Of a stretch of DNA of 20,745 nucleotides, positions 1 to 7,738 are shown piece after piece. The stretch spans positions 37,692-58,436 of the forward strand of contig DBYF01000077.1 in the NCBI GenBank assembly GCA_002310155.1, given 5' to 3'. This DNA comes from Mageeibacillus sp. UBA1193. GTDB lineage: Bacteria > Bacillota > Clostridia > Saccharofermentanales > Saccharofermentanaceae. Positions within the stretch are counted from its first letter, which is position 1. Every line of letters starts with the position of its first letter. The notes under the pieces were generated by a model. The model was not told where the DNA came from. It searched no databases and saw only the letters and a list, made by a program, of their open reading frames with translations. The position numbers were made by a program, and so were the translations under genes.

Positions 1-731
1 TTCTCACCGTTTTTCAGGTCCGCGGCCTCGATCGCAAGAGAATACAGTTTCTCGGTCTGGTCGTGATTGATCTGGTAGAACGATTCCGGAGAGATCTTGA
101 AACGCACACCGAGAAGCTCGTCCCAGATGAATCCTCTTCCGAATTCGTTGATCGTTTTTTCGCCGAGGATCATGGAATCGGAACGTGTATTGATGTTGAT
201 CAGCACCGTCTTGATGGACGGGTGCATTTCGAGAAGGATCTTGATAAAACCTTTCTTGCCGGGAAGTACCGGAGATGCCAGAACGAGCACCACCATGATC
301 TCTCCCGTTGCGAATCCTTTCCGGAGAAGTACGCGGCGCAGAAGTCCCTGCCTGGTCCTCTCATCGTAGGAACGGATCTTAAAGCGGACCGCGAGTTCAC
401 GAATGTCCGAGAGGATCTTCGCGCACTCTTCATCCTCGAGAAGACAGTGATCGTTTTCAATGATCTTATGGGAACCTTCCGCATAACGGCCGGCGATAAG
501 ATGCGTACCGACGTGACCGAATGCCCAGTGGATCTTGTTTCGATAATACATCGGATCCTTCGCACCGGCGATCGGGCGGACAGGGCAGATCGAAGATAGA
601 AGATCCTTCACGATCTTCTCTTTCTTTTTCAGCTGCTCCGGGTAGCTTACGGACGCAAAAGCACAGCCGCCGCAGGTCTTTGCTACCGGGCAGCTGTTTC
701 CTGATTTACCGTTTGCTTTTGATTCGGGCAC
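1..731 (-). CDS. 23S rRNA (uracil-C5)-methyltransferase, RlmC/RlmD (RumA) family, 3' part cut off
   Basis: SAM-dependent enzyme expected to methylate C5 of a uridine in 23S rRNA in the cytoplasm. About 243 residues are visible; the catalytic C-terminal half lies beyond the window edge. Cysteines at residues 14, 20 and 23 (C-x5-C-G-G-C) plus Cys96 match the [4Fe-4S] ligand spacing of this family, and a segment near residue 220 reads KISPESFYQINHDQTEKLY, the conserved stretch just before the methyltransferase domain. The start is a GTG at 731: an in-frame TAA lies about ten codons upstream, no ATG is available between them, and AAGGAAGG sits about 10 nt before it. The iron-sulfur cluster begins at residue 14, so there is no room for an N-terminal TRAM domain, a layout like E. 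coli RlmC rather than RlmD. It follows the GGDEF gene by 40 bp on the same strand. Family is firm; which uridine it modifies is not decided. Confidence 0.88.
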   Translation of the reverse strand, partial: MPESKANGKSGNSCPVAKTCGGCAFASVSYPEQLKKKEKIVKDLLSSICPVRPIAGAKDPMYYRNKIHWAFGHVGTHLIAGRYAEGSHKIIENDHCLLEDEECAKILSDIRELAVRFKIRSYDERTRQGLLRRVLLRKGFATGEIMVVLVLASPVLPGKKGFIKILLEMHPSIKTVLININTRSDSMILGEKTINEFGRGFIWDELLGVRFKISPESFYQINHDQTEKLYSLAIEAADLKNGE

Positions 732-736
732 GACTT

Positions 737-758
737 GAAAACCTTCCTTGCGGTTTTC
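737..758 (-). promoter_or_regulatory. small inverted repeat covering the methyltransferase ribosome binding site
   Basis: GAAAACC (minus strand, 758-752) pairs with GGTTTTC (743-737) around an 8-nt loop that carries most of the AAGGAAGG Shine-Dalgarno sequence. No U-run follows on either strand, so it does not look like a terminator. It could partly hide the ribosome binding site of the GTG-started methyltransferase gene. Seven A/T-rich pairs make a weak stem, so this may be chance. Confidence 0.3.
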
Positions 759-771
759 TTATATTGTAACC

Positions 772-2682
772 TTATTTCTTCTGCTCGGCATGTCTTTTCT
801 TCTTCATGGTGTACATTGCGTCGTCCGCTCTTCGAAAATACTCATCGAGACTGATGTTCTCCGACGGATCGATGAGTACCGAGCCGACGCTGATCGAAAG
901 TTCGAACGGGAGCATAAGTGCCTGCGCTTCGTGCTCGACCGCGGTCAGGAGCTGTTTCTGTAATGTCGTACCGTCATCGATAAATACATTCTCACCGACA
1001 AGAACGAATTCGTCTCCGCCATATCGGCTCGCGTACCAGGAATCCGGCATCGTCTCCTTGATCGCCTTCGCCACAAGACGGATCGCGAGGTCTCCCTGCA
1101 GATGTCCGTAGCGGTCATTGATCATCTTCATCTTGTTGATGTCCACAACGAGCATGAGTGATTTCTTATTGTTATCGCGGATCTCTTCGAGAAGCGGGAT
1201 ACACTTTCTCTCGTATCCTTTTCGGTTAAGAAGCCCGGACAGTTCATCCGAGAGAGAGATCTCCTGGAGCTTTCTGTTCATGAGTTCCATGCTGATATTC
1301 TGACGTCCGCGCATCAGTCCGATACGGAGATGACGAAGCCAGGAATACAGGAAGAAATTGTCCAGGATCGCGAAGTGATTCTTAAATACTCCATATCCGA
1401 TGACCGTGCCCTGACTGTGGATCGGGGCGATGATATAGATATTTCCGCTCTCTTCCGGTTCTGTAAAGATTGGGAAGATATAAGAGGTGTTGATCTTCTG
1501 ATACGGCATATTCTTTCCGTCTCTCTTAGCGAAAAGCACATGCATATATTCGCTGTAGCCGAGGCATCTTGGTTCACCGGTCTCATAGATAGAATCGACA
1601 AAACCCTCATCCAGACAGATGCAGAAAGTGTCTCCCTCATAGGGCGCGAATCCGAATCCGCCTTTGAAGAATTCCTCCAGGCCTGCATGCATCTCCTCGA
1701 GTGTGAACTGACCTGCCGTCGCTTCATCCAGTCCGGACAGATGCCAGTCGAAAAGCATCCTCTCGACCGGGACCGTGTAAACTTTATTGATGCAGCTCAT
1801 CTGCGCGTTCTTTATCTCCTCACTGACCGGACAGCCACAGCTCTCTCTTGCCAAAAGGAATGATGGGAAGGACTGGATGCCGGTCCGCGGTTTTCCTTCG
1901 ATAAGATCAACAAGATGGGCGACCGCGTCGTAGCTTCTTTCCGTCCATCTTCTCTCGACCGTCGTCAGCGCGGGAAGGAATGTTCTTGAAGACTTAATGT
2001 TATCAAAGCCCGTAACGATACAATCCTGCGGGAGCTGATATCCCTGGTCGATAAGATATGTCAGGACACCCATCGCCATAATATCGTTGGCGCAGATAAA
2101 AGCATCCGGAAGTTCATGTGTCTCGAGCCATTCACGGATCATGCCCTGAACGACATAGAAACTCCAGTCACCATTGATCGTGTGATCTTCCGTTAAGGAA
2201 AGGCCGTGTTTCGCCATGCATTCTGTCACAGCACGGCAGCGCTCTTCGTTCTCTTTGTTCCCGGCAAGACCGGAGACCCAAACGATATCCTTCACTTTAT
2301 GCTCGGTAATAAGGTGATCGCAGAGCTCATACATGCCGCTGTAGTTATCTGTGCAGATGCAGTCAAAGCCCTCGAGTTCATACTCGAGACATACTGTCGG
2401 AATATTGATCTTCTTGATGCGCTCGGAAAGCGTCTGAAGCTCACCGGCATTACTCAATGTGTTTCCGAAAAGAAGCACGCCGTCATAGTCATTCAGATCG
2501 GCGAGGTTTAAGATATTGACTTCACCCTGTACATTTTCATCGAACAGATTCGCAGAAGAATACTCGGTGAACAGATAGATCTCGAGTTCCTTCTCTTCTG
2601 CACACTTCTTCACACCTTTCAGTGCTTCGATAAGATATTCATCACTCCATCCGCTGGCAAATGCCGCAATCTTTCTTTTCAT
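772..2682 (-). CDS. cytoplasmic LacI-type sugar-binding sensor fused to GGDEF diguanylate cyclase
   Basis: Predicted to make cyclic di-GMP from two GTP in response to a small ligand. The 636-residue protein starts at once with a LacI-like periplasmic-binding-protein fold (about residues 1-290; the segment ending in FICANDIMAMGVLTYL and VTGFDN is typical), followed by an uncharacterised region (about 290-455), a short helical linker and a GGDEF domain from about 479. DELSGLLNR, VVDINKMKMINDRYGH and the GGDEF signature at 555-559 are intact, with Asp514 as a metal ligand, so it should be active. The RxxD inhibitory site normally ending six residues before GGDEF is absent (PDSW there). There is no helix-turn-helix, signal peptide or membrane segment, so it senses inside the cell and is not a repressor. 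The ATG at 2682 is chosen over an upstream in-frame one at 2763 because AAGGAG lies 7 nt before it. Confidence 0.9.
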   Translation of the reverse strand: MKRKIAAFASGWSDEYLIEALKGVKKCAEEKELEIYLFTEYSSANLFDENVQGEVNILNLADLNDYDGVLLFGNTLSNAGELQTLSERIKKINIPTVCLEYELEGFDCICTDNYSGMYELCDHLITEHKVKDIVWVSGLAGNKENEERCRAVTECMAKHGLSLTEDHTINGDWSFYVVQGMIREWLETHELPDAFICANDIMAMGVLTYLIDQGYQLPQDCIVTGFDNIKSSRTFLPALTTVERRWTERSYDAVAHLVDLIEGKPRTGIQSFPSFLLARESCGCPVSEEIKNAQMSCINKVYTVPVERMLFDWHLSGLDEATAGQFTLEEMHAGLEEFFKGGFGFAPYEGDTFCICLDEGFVDSIYETGEPRCLGYSEYMHVLFAKRDGKNMPYQKINTSYIFPIFTEPEESGNIYIIAPIHSQGTVIGYGVFKNHFAILDNFFLYSWLRHLRIGLMRGRQNISMELMNRKLQEISLSDELSGLLNRKGYERKCIPLLEEIRDNNKKSLMLVVDINKMKMINDRYGHLQGDLAIRLVAKAIKETMPDSWYASRYGGDEFVLVGENVFIDDGTTLQKQLLTAVEHEAQALMLPFELSISVGSVLIDPSENISLDEYFRRADDAMYTMKKKRHAEQKK

Positions 2683-2736
2683 GAGCAGTCTCCTTCTTTG
2701 AAAACCATCCACATTGAATATGCAAACTAAACCATC

Positions 2737-2763
2737 ACTATAGTAACGGATAAAACCTGCCAA
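2737..2763 (-). promoter_or_regulatory. possible promoter of the sensor-GGDEF gene
   Basis: On the minus strand TTGGCA (2763-2758) and TATAGT (2742-2737) are separated by 15 bp, shorter than ideal. It lies in the 124-bp gap between yigZ and the sensor-cyclase gene, about 55 bp before the chosen ATG, which suggests the cyclase is transcribed at least partly on its own. The weak spacing keeps this tentative. Confidence 0.25.
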
Positions 2764-2806
2764 TAATTCGATAAAAATGAAAACAAAAAGTAAACTTCAA
2801 AAATAG

Positions 2807-3442
2807 TTAAGCATCTATTCTTGTAGAGGAAGACCCGATATGCGTCATTTTTCCCCTGCCGGCTGTCGTATCGTTCACGAGCGCGATAAGCTTTTCCTTA
2901 TCCTCTTTCGCACAGTATACGGGGATCACAGGTGTCGCTTCGTAGATGATATCTCCTAACGCAAAACCACTTTTCTTCGCGGCATACTGGAACTTCTCAG
3001 AGACCGAATATTCGAGCTGCACATGGTAGAGCTCAAGAAGCGCCATCCTGCAGGGACCGGCTTTCTCTATTCCCATGGAAGCCGCTGTCGAGTACGCACG
3101 TGTCAGGCCTCCGGTTCCGAGAAGGATACCGCCGAAGTATCTTGTAACGACACAGATCACGTCATCGAGTTCCTGATGCAGGAGCACATCGAGGACCGGC
3201 ATTCCGGCTGTACCTGACGGTTCACCGTCATCACTGTATCGCTGCTCGAGAGTCTCGTCTCCAGCGCGGTAGGCATATACGTGATGTCTTGCGTCCGGGA
3301 ACTCCTTTTTGATCTTACGCAAAAAGTCCGTTGCTTCTTCACCGGTCGACACAGGGGCGACATCGGCGATAAAGACGGACTTCTTTACTTCGTATTCGAT
3401 CCGGGCAGTTTCAGTTACCGTTTTCCAAGTCGTGCGGGGCAA
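2807..3442 (-). CDS. yigZ: YigZ / IMPACT family protein (UPF0029)
   Basis: Member of the widespread YigZ/IMPACT family. The eukaryotic relative regulates the eIF2-alpha kinase GCN2; the bacterial role is poorly defined. The family landmarks are all present: PDARHHVYAYR, SDDGEPSGTAGMPVLDVL and VVTRYFGGILLGTGGLTRAYS, with the usual two-domain length (211 residues). No ATG exists at the N-terminus. Two TTG codons compete. The one at 3451 is only 1 nt from the AAGGAG sequence, while the one at 3442 has a 10-nt spacing and follows the TGA of the Nudix-like gene by one base, so the latter is chosen. Translation is therefore probably coupled to that gene. Family assignment is firm; the start may be off by three codons. 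Confidence 0.92.
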   Translation of the reverse strand: MPRTTWKTVTETARIEYEVKKSVFIADVAPVSTGEEATDFLRKIKKEFPDARHHVYAYRAGDETLEQRYSDDGEPSGTAGMPVLDVLLHQELDDVICVVTRYFGGILLGTGGLTRAYSTAASMGIEKAGPCRMALLELYHVQLEYSVSEKFQYAAKKSGFALGDIIYEATPVIPVYCAKEDKEKLIALVNDTTAGRGKMTHIGSSSTRIDA

Positions 3443-3443
3443 A

Positions 3444-3857
3444 TCAGACAAGCTCCTTATATCTCTGGTAGGCCATCATCAGGAGCGATCTGTCCTGACT
3501 GTAGGTAACCATTTCGAGTGCTTTTTCCAAAGGATAGAAACCACCATCAGAGAAGTTCTGCTCAGGGTTCGGAGTGACGCTATTGTTCTCAGCCTTCATC
3601 ACGTACCAGACGATCTTATTGCAGACCGGACGCTGTCTCGTGATCGAGTAGAACTCATAGTTCGTTCTTCCTACGGGGAACAGGATCTTGGCCTTCACGC
3701 CGGCTTCGAAAGAGACACGCTCGAGGGCAACATCTTCCGGCTTCTCAACGGTTCTGATCACGCCTTTCGGAAAGCACCAATCGGCTTTCTCATTCTGCAG
3801 CAAAAGCACTTCATCTCCGTAAAATACGATACCACCTGCGCAATTGCGTTCCAGCAT
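3444..3857 (-). CDS. Nudix-fold protein with a degenerate Nudix box
   Basis: A 137-residue protein of the length and pattern of small Nudix hydrolases, which cleave nucleoside diphosphates linked to another group. NCAGGIVFYGDEVLLLQ and WCFPKG are typical strand and box-entry segments. The Nudix box should read Gx5Ex7REUxEExGU, but here the second half is ER-V-SF-E-AGV: the RE pair is swapped to ER and the first Glu of the EE pair is Phe. Two of the usual metal-binding glutamates are thus missing, so catalysis is doubtful and a binding role is possible. An upstream in-frame ATG at 3971 would add 38 poorly fitting residues. The ATG at 3857 has GGGGGTGG just upstream and lies about 30 nt after a predicted transcription start. 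Its stop is one base from the yigZ start. Confidence 0.85.
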   Translation of the reverse strand: MLERNCAGGIVFYGDEVLLLQNEKADWCFPKGVIRTVEKPEDVALERVSFEAGVKAKILFPVGRTNYEFYSITRQRPVCNKIVWYVMKAENNSVTPNPEQNFSDGGFYPLEKALEMVTYSQDRSLLMMAYQRYKELV

Positions 3858-3894
3858 CGGTACCACCCCCGAATCAATCAAAAGAATTTTCTTC

Positions 3895-3924
3895 ATTTTA
3901 TCATGTCGTGCTCTCGGTTGACAA
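3895..3924 (-). promoter_or_regulatory. promoter of the Nudix-like/yigZ pair
   Basis: Minus strand TTGTCA (3924-3919), an 18-bp spacer, then TAAAAT (3900-3895) preceded by TG at the extended -10 position. Transcription would start near 3888, inside the extended reading frame, which independently supports the ATG at 3857 as the true start. Confidence 0.55.
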
Positions 3925-3955
3925 TGCACGGACGACCGCGCCGCTCCCCCGCTTC

Positions 3956-3984
3956 TTGTCATCGTAAACATTTATTTATATAAT
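3956..3984 (+). promoter_or_regulatory. sigma-A promoter of the DUF4015 gene
   Basis: TTGTCA at 3956-3961, exactly 17 bp spacer, and a perfect TATAAT at 3979-3984. The transcript would start near 3991, giving a leader of about 47 nt before the ATG at 4038. It is divergent from, and about 30 bp away from, the promoter of the Nudix-like gene. Confidence 0.7.
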
Positions 3985-4037
3985 TATGTCGGTTACTATT
4001 ACCCGCTACGAATTCATGAAATAAGAAGGTCTATTTT

Positions 4038-5447
4038 ATGGGATATTCAATGTCACGCGAGCAGAAAAGAGCGCGGATCCAGTTCCTCCGGAAGACGATC
4101 GCCGTGCTGTTTGCGCTGTGCGTCATTTTATTTGTTGCTGACATCATCGCCGCGATCGTCCTGATCACGAAGAAGGGTAAGAAGAGCTCCTCCGAGACGG
4201 TTCCGACGAGCATCACACAGGCGAGCGATTCTTCCAGCGATGTTTCCGCAGATGTATCCGGATCCGGTTCTGAATCTGAAACGACACCTACCGAAACAAG
4301 TGCTCAGCCGGGCGGAGTCGAGGTCAAAGAATATCTGCCGGAGAATGCACTCGCGGAAGCGTACTGGGGACCTCTCCCGGAAGTTTCCGAAGTCAAGCCG
4401 GTACAGCACAATGACATCCACGGTATCTATATTGCTTCCTGCATGCACTTCGATGAGAACATCGAGCTTGCCAAGAAGACAGACATCAATGCCTTTGTTA
4501 TCGACCTGAAAGACGAGGGCGGCGGTGTATACTTCAACACCGATAACGAGATGGCCAGATCCATGCATCTGTGGGTCGAGGAAGGCGGCGAATGGAAGGA
4601 CAAGGGCGCGGGAAGCTATGTTACCGGCTCCTATAACCTCGAAGAAGTCGTTAAGAAGTGCCACGATAACAACATCAAGGTCGTCGGCCGTATCGTATGC
4701 TTTAACGATCCGTCCATGGCGAGAAACCATCCGGAAATGAGCATCCAGGATGCATCCGGAAACTCCATGCACTTCAATCTCGAGGGCAAGCACCAGTTCC
4801 TGAATCCTTACGATAAGAGAGTCTGGGACTTCCTGATCGATCTTGCTCTCGAAGCGATCGACAAGGGTGTTGACGAGATCCAGTTCGACTACGTACGTTT
4901 CCCGACCATCAGTACAAAGAAGTACAACGAGAAGCCGTACTTCGGACCGGAAGACACAACGCCTTCCCGTATCGACGCGATCAACCGTTTCCTTCAGACC
5001 GCGCGCCGCAGGATCCAGGATCCGACAGGTATCCCGGTAACCGCGGACGTATTCGGTATCATCCTGAGCTCTGAGCTCGACGGTAAACTGATCGGTCAGG
5101 GCTGGGATACAGTAGGTCTTACCGGCATCGACGCTGTCTGCCCGATGCTCTATCCGTCACATTACGCGGATAACACGCAGCTCAACGGAAAAATGTTCGA
5201 CTATCCGGATCTGTATCCGCATGATGTCATGTACAACGCCTTGATTTCCGGCAAGACCGCCGCGTCCGCCGAAGGTTACGCGACTGTCCGGCCATACGTA
5301 CAAGCCTTTACCGCGACATGGATATCGCATCACCTGAACTATAAGGTGCCTGAGGTAAAAGCGCAGATACAGGCCATTCAGGATGCGGGATATAGTGAGT
5401 GGATCCTGTGGAATGCTGCAGCTAACTACACGAACCGATACGAATAA
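4038..5447 (+). CDS. membrane-anchored DUF4015 putative glycoside hydrolase
   Basis: A 469-residue protein with a short basic cytoplasmic head, one membrane segment (about 19-44), a Ser/Thr-rich, Lys-poor tether (about 49-92) and a large outer domain (about 126-465). The domain has the DUF4015 pattern, a predicted TIM-barrel related to glycoside hydrolases: NAFVIDLKDEGG near residue 151, KVVGRIVCFND, DEIQFDYVRFP, GIPVTADVFG and DAVCPMLYPSHY. Acidic residues in these strand ends are candidate catalytic groups, but no substrate is established for the family, so polysaccharide or peptidoglycan cleavage is only inferred. AGAAGG lies 8 nt before the ATG, and a second ATG four codons on has poorer spacing. 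The gene is single, with its own promoter and terminator. Confidence 0.88.
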   Translation: MGYSMSREQKRARIQFLRKTIAVLFALCVILFVADIIAAIVLITKKGKKSSSETVPTSITQASDSSSDVSADVSGSGSESETTPTETSAQPGGVEVKEYLPENALAEAYWGPLPEVSEVKPVQHNDIHGIYIASCMHFDENIELAKKTDINAFVIDLKDEGGGVYFNTDNEMARSMHLWVEEGGEWKDKGAGSYVTGSYNLEEVVKKCHDNNIKVVGRIVCFNDPSMARNHPEMSIQDASGNSMHFNLEGKHQFLNPYDKRVWDFLIDLALEAIDKGVDEIQFDYVRFPTISTKKYNEKPYFGPEDTTPSRIDAINRFLQTARRRIQDPTGIPVTADVFGIILSSELDGKLIGQGWDTVGLTGIDAVCPMLYPSHYADNTQLNGKMFDYPDLYPHDVMYNALISGKTAASAEGYATVRPYVQAFTATWISHHLNYKVPEVKAQIQAIQDAGYSEWILWNAAANYTNRYE

Positions 5448-5470
5448 CAGACGATAAAAATATCGCACAT

Positions 5471-5504
5471 AAAAAGAGCACCGGTTTCCGCCGGTGCTCT
5501 TTTT
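5471..5504. terminator. bidirectional rho-independent terminator
   Basis: A 14-bp perfect stem (AAAAAGAGCACCGG at 5471-5484 against 5491-5504) with a 6-nt loop. Read on the plus strand it ends in a T-run and terminates the DUF4015 gene; read on the minus strand the A-run becomes a T-run and terminates the DUF2304 gene, which stops at 5522. It serves both convergent genes. Confidence 0.93.
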
Positions 5505-5521
5505 GTTATGTCATATTAATC

Positions 5522-5932
5522 TCAAGCTTTATCATTCTCTGCCGATTTTTCAATATCCTTGGCAGCTTTGTTTCTGTTCTCCATCTCCTCGAGCTGATCC
5601 TGTACTTCCTTTCTGAGGATACCCAGATCCTGAGTAAGTCTTCTTACTTTATCCAGAAGTCTGCTGATCGTGATCGATAGTGAAAAGACTACGAACAAAA
5701 GGAACAGGATCGCCAGATAGAACAAGGCGTTTACCGGATTCGCAATACCCATAGCATCTGCCATGATCGTCAGAAGCTGCGGGAAAAGCGCCAGTACGGA
5801 AACACAAAGAGCAAGAACTGCCCAGAAGAATGCATACTTATAACCCAGTCTGTTTTTAGAGACCAGACTGAAGAAGTAAACGATAGTAATCAGCATGCAT
5901 ACTACAATAATAATCGCTAATCTTGTCGTCAT
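5522..5932 (-). CDS. DUF2304 family membrane protein
   Basis: A 136-residue membrane protein with three hydrophobic segments (about 4-25, 32-55 and 66-87) and a charged, probably coiled-coil cytoplasmic tail (about 88-130). The spacing of YKYAFFWAVLALCVSVLALFP-type residues and the NPVNALFYLAILFLL segment fit DUF2304, a family often encoded next to DPM1-like glycosyltransferases. Here the partner gene ends 14 bp upstream. A reasonable inference is that the two work together in making or using a polyprenyl-phosphate sugar, with DUF2304 as membrane partner, but its activity is not known. Start ATG at 5932 has TGAGGT about 8 nt upstream, within the end of the partner gene. Confidence 0.82.
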   Translation of the reverse strand: MTTRLAIIIVVCMLITIVYFFSLVSKNRLGYKYAFFWAVLALCVSVLALFPQLLTIMADAMGIANPVNALFYLAILFLLFVVFSLSITISRLLDKVRRLTQDLGILRKEVQDQLEEMENRNKAAKDIEKSAENDKA

Positions 5933-5946
5933 AAATCATTACCTCA

Positions 5947-6639
5947 TCATGCTTTCAGTTTCGCAAGAACGATTGCGATCGAAACCTTGATCATGTAATA
6001 AATGCTTTTCTTGAAGTTAATAGAAGACTTTCCTGCCTGTCTGGCACGCATCTCCACAGGGATCTCCGTGATCTTCCATCCCTTTGCGAGGATAGAGACC
6101 GCGCTCTCCGGTTCCGGATAGTCGCTCGGATAATTGAACGCGAAATACTTGATCAGCTTATCGTCCACCATTCTGTAACCCGATGTCGGATCCGTGATGC
6201 GGGTTCCCGTAAGCATCTTGATGAGACGTGTAAAGTGCGTGATACCGATCCTTCTTACCGAGTTGGACTGGAAGCCCTTCTTCTCAATGAAGCGGGATCC
6301 GATGACCATGTTCACTTCACCCTTCTCGAGTTCCTCCAGCATGGCATTTAGATATTTCGCATCGTGCTGGCCATCGCCATCGAACTGAACGACTGTATCA
6401 TATCCGTGATAATACGCATAACGGTAACCCGTCTGAACCGCGCCGCCAATACCAAGATTGACCGGAAGATCGACGAAATGAATATTGTTCCTACGAAGTA
6501 CTTTTCGGGTTTCGTCCGAAGAACAGTCATTGATAACGATGTAATCGAAGCCTTTTGCGTGCTCAATAACATCCTTGACTGTGTCAACGATACATCCTTC
6601 TTCGTTATAAGCAGGAATAATGACTAGATTCTTTCCCAT
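5947..6639 (-). CDS. DPM1-like GT2 glycosyltransferase (polyprenyl-phosphate sugar synthase type)
   Basis: A 230-residue GT-A fold enzyme expected to move a sugar from a nucleotide donor to a polyprenyl phosphate at the inner membrane face. The N-terminus LVIIPAYNEEG, the NDCSSDET segment, NLGIGGAVQTGYRYA and the metal-binding DGDGQHD (87-93) are typical of the DPM1/DPG branch of family 2, as is the GSRF segment. A C-terminal amphipathic stretch follows KSSINF, but there is no clear membrane anchor, which the following DUF2304 protein may supply. The start ATG at 6639 has AAAGGG at a rather long distance and GAGGG immediately before it. The donor sugar cannot be read from the sequence. Confidence 0.9.
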   Translation of the reverse strand: MGKNLVIIPAYNEEGCIVDTVKDVIEHAKGFDYIVINDCSSDETRKVLRRNNIHFVDLPVNLGIGGAVQTGYRYAYYHGYDTVVQFDGDGQHDAKYLNAMLEELEKGEVNMVIGSRFIEKKGFQSNSVRRIGITHFTRLIKMLTGTRITDPTSGYRMVDDKLIKYFAFNYPSDYPEPESAVSILAKGWKITEIPVEMRARQAGKSSINFKKSIYYMIKVSIAIVLAKLKA

Positions 6640-6685
6640 CCCTCAGATTGTCCCTTTGTCAATTATTTCTATTTACTTGAGACGT

Positions 6686-6714
6686 ATTCTAACATATACA
6701 CGTTCTTATTCCAA
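6686..6714 (-). promoter_or_regulatory. promoter of the GT2/DUF2304 pair
   Basis: Minus strand TTGGAA (6714-6709), 17-bp spacer, TAGAAT (6691-6686) with TG at the extended -10 position. The -35 box lies across the stop codon of the upstream acyltransferase gene. Start near 6679 leaves a leader of about 40 nt. Confidence 0.6.
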
Positions 6715-7698
6715 CGTTTTTATGATTTTCTCCCCGCAAGGCTTCTCGATCAGATGGTAAAGAACTACCGCCAGTGCGAACGCTGTAACCGTTGAAAGCG
6801 TTGCGTTAAGAAGGAATGAGCGGCTCTCCAGATACTGTGAGAATACCTGCTGGATAGGGAAAGCTACGAGATACATCGCGTATGAATATGTGCCGAGTTT
6901 ACCCAGCATATCCGGAAGCTGCTTCGGGGCAAAGACGATCGCACTGAGAAGATAAGGAAGTACCAGGATCATCGCCAGGCTTCCGCGTCCGAGAAGGACC
7001 ATTGCCACACCTGCGAGAACAAAGATACAGATACGCTTCCAGTCAAAGACGATCTCATCTTTAAATACGAAGAAATCCACTCCGATGATGAAGGCGCACA
7101 GCGGACGGACATAGGCTCCATAAGTGAAGAAAGCCGGCTGATAGCCAAACAGGAAAAGCACTCCCAGAAGGAACGGGATGTTCAGGATCTTGAGGACCTT
7201 AGGCTCAAGAAGTTTCAGTTTGTAGCCGATCCCCAGTCCGATATAGCATCCGGTCTCCAGGATCATTGTCCAGAGCGCACCGTTTACCAGTGTCAGTTTA
7301 CTTGTTTTGAAAACACCCGGCAGTGAATACCTCGGGATAAAAAGCAGGAACAGAAGATACATGTATGTTTCACGGTTCGTGAAGTAATCTTTCAGGCTGC
7401 AGGAAGTCACGATCGGTCCGAGAATGAATGCCGCCGCGAGAATTACGAAAGCAAACAGAGGATACAGGCGGGCGAAACGGCCGACCGCATACGACTTCAT
7501 ATCCTTCTTACGGAGCATGCTCTTCGTAACAAAGAATCCGCTGGAGAAAAGGAAGATAGCCACAGCAAATCCTCCCAGCCAGGAGCCGCCTTCACTTAAA
7601 AGACCATATGAATGATGATAGATTACCAGAACGGCAGCGAGGAACTTGATAAAGCTTAGATTGTTACTTTTCCCTTTGAATTCCGAAAGCTTATACAT
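6706..7698 (-). CDS. acyltransferase family 3 membrane protein
   Basis: A 330-residue polytopic protein with about ten hydrophobic segments, matching the acyltransferase-3 family that adds acetyl or other acyl groups to surface sugars. The first helix carries NNLSFIKFLAAVLVIYHHSYG with the conserved His pair; FARLYPLF and the NGALWTMILETGCYI segment are further family marks. Substrate is probably the glycan made by neighbouring genes, by inference from position only. An upstream GTG at 7710 overlaps the ribosome binding site, so the ATG at 7698, with GGAG 6 nt upstream, is preferred. It is divergent from the flippase gene. No clear promoter stands out for it in the A/T-rich gap. Confidence 0.9.
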   Translation of the reverse strand: MYKLSEFKGKSNNLSFIKFLAAVLVIYHHSYGLLSEGGSWLGGFAVAIFLFSSGFFVTKSMLRKKDMKSYAVGRFARLYPLFAFVILAAAFILGPIVTSCSLKDYFTNRETYMYLLFLLFIPRYSLPGVFKTSKLTLVNGALWTMILETGCYIGLGIGYKLKLLEPKVLKILNIPFLLGVLFLFGYQPAFFTYGAYVRPLCAFIIGVDFFVFKDEIVFDWKRICIFVLAGVAMVLLGRGSLAMILVLPYLLSAIVFAPKQLPDMLGKLGTYSYAMYLVAFPIQQVFSQYLESRSFLLNATLSTVTAFALAVVLYHLIEKPCGEKIIKTLE

Positions 7699-7738
7699 TA
7701 TTATCTCCACAAAGCAATATGATTACCAAATAATATTG

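Noticed and set aside
63..599. Plus-strand reading frame near the left edge
   Set aside because: The minus strand encodes the methyltransferase with iron-sulfur ligands and conserved motifs over the same stretch.
737..758. Rho-independent terminator after the GGDEF gene
   Set aside because: The stem is short and no U-run follows on either strand.
6657..6662. Consensus TTGACA on the minus strand before the DPM1-like gene
   Set aside because: A matching -10 box would fall on the start codon itself; the TTGGAA/TAGAAT pair further upstream is a better promoter.
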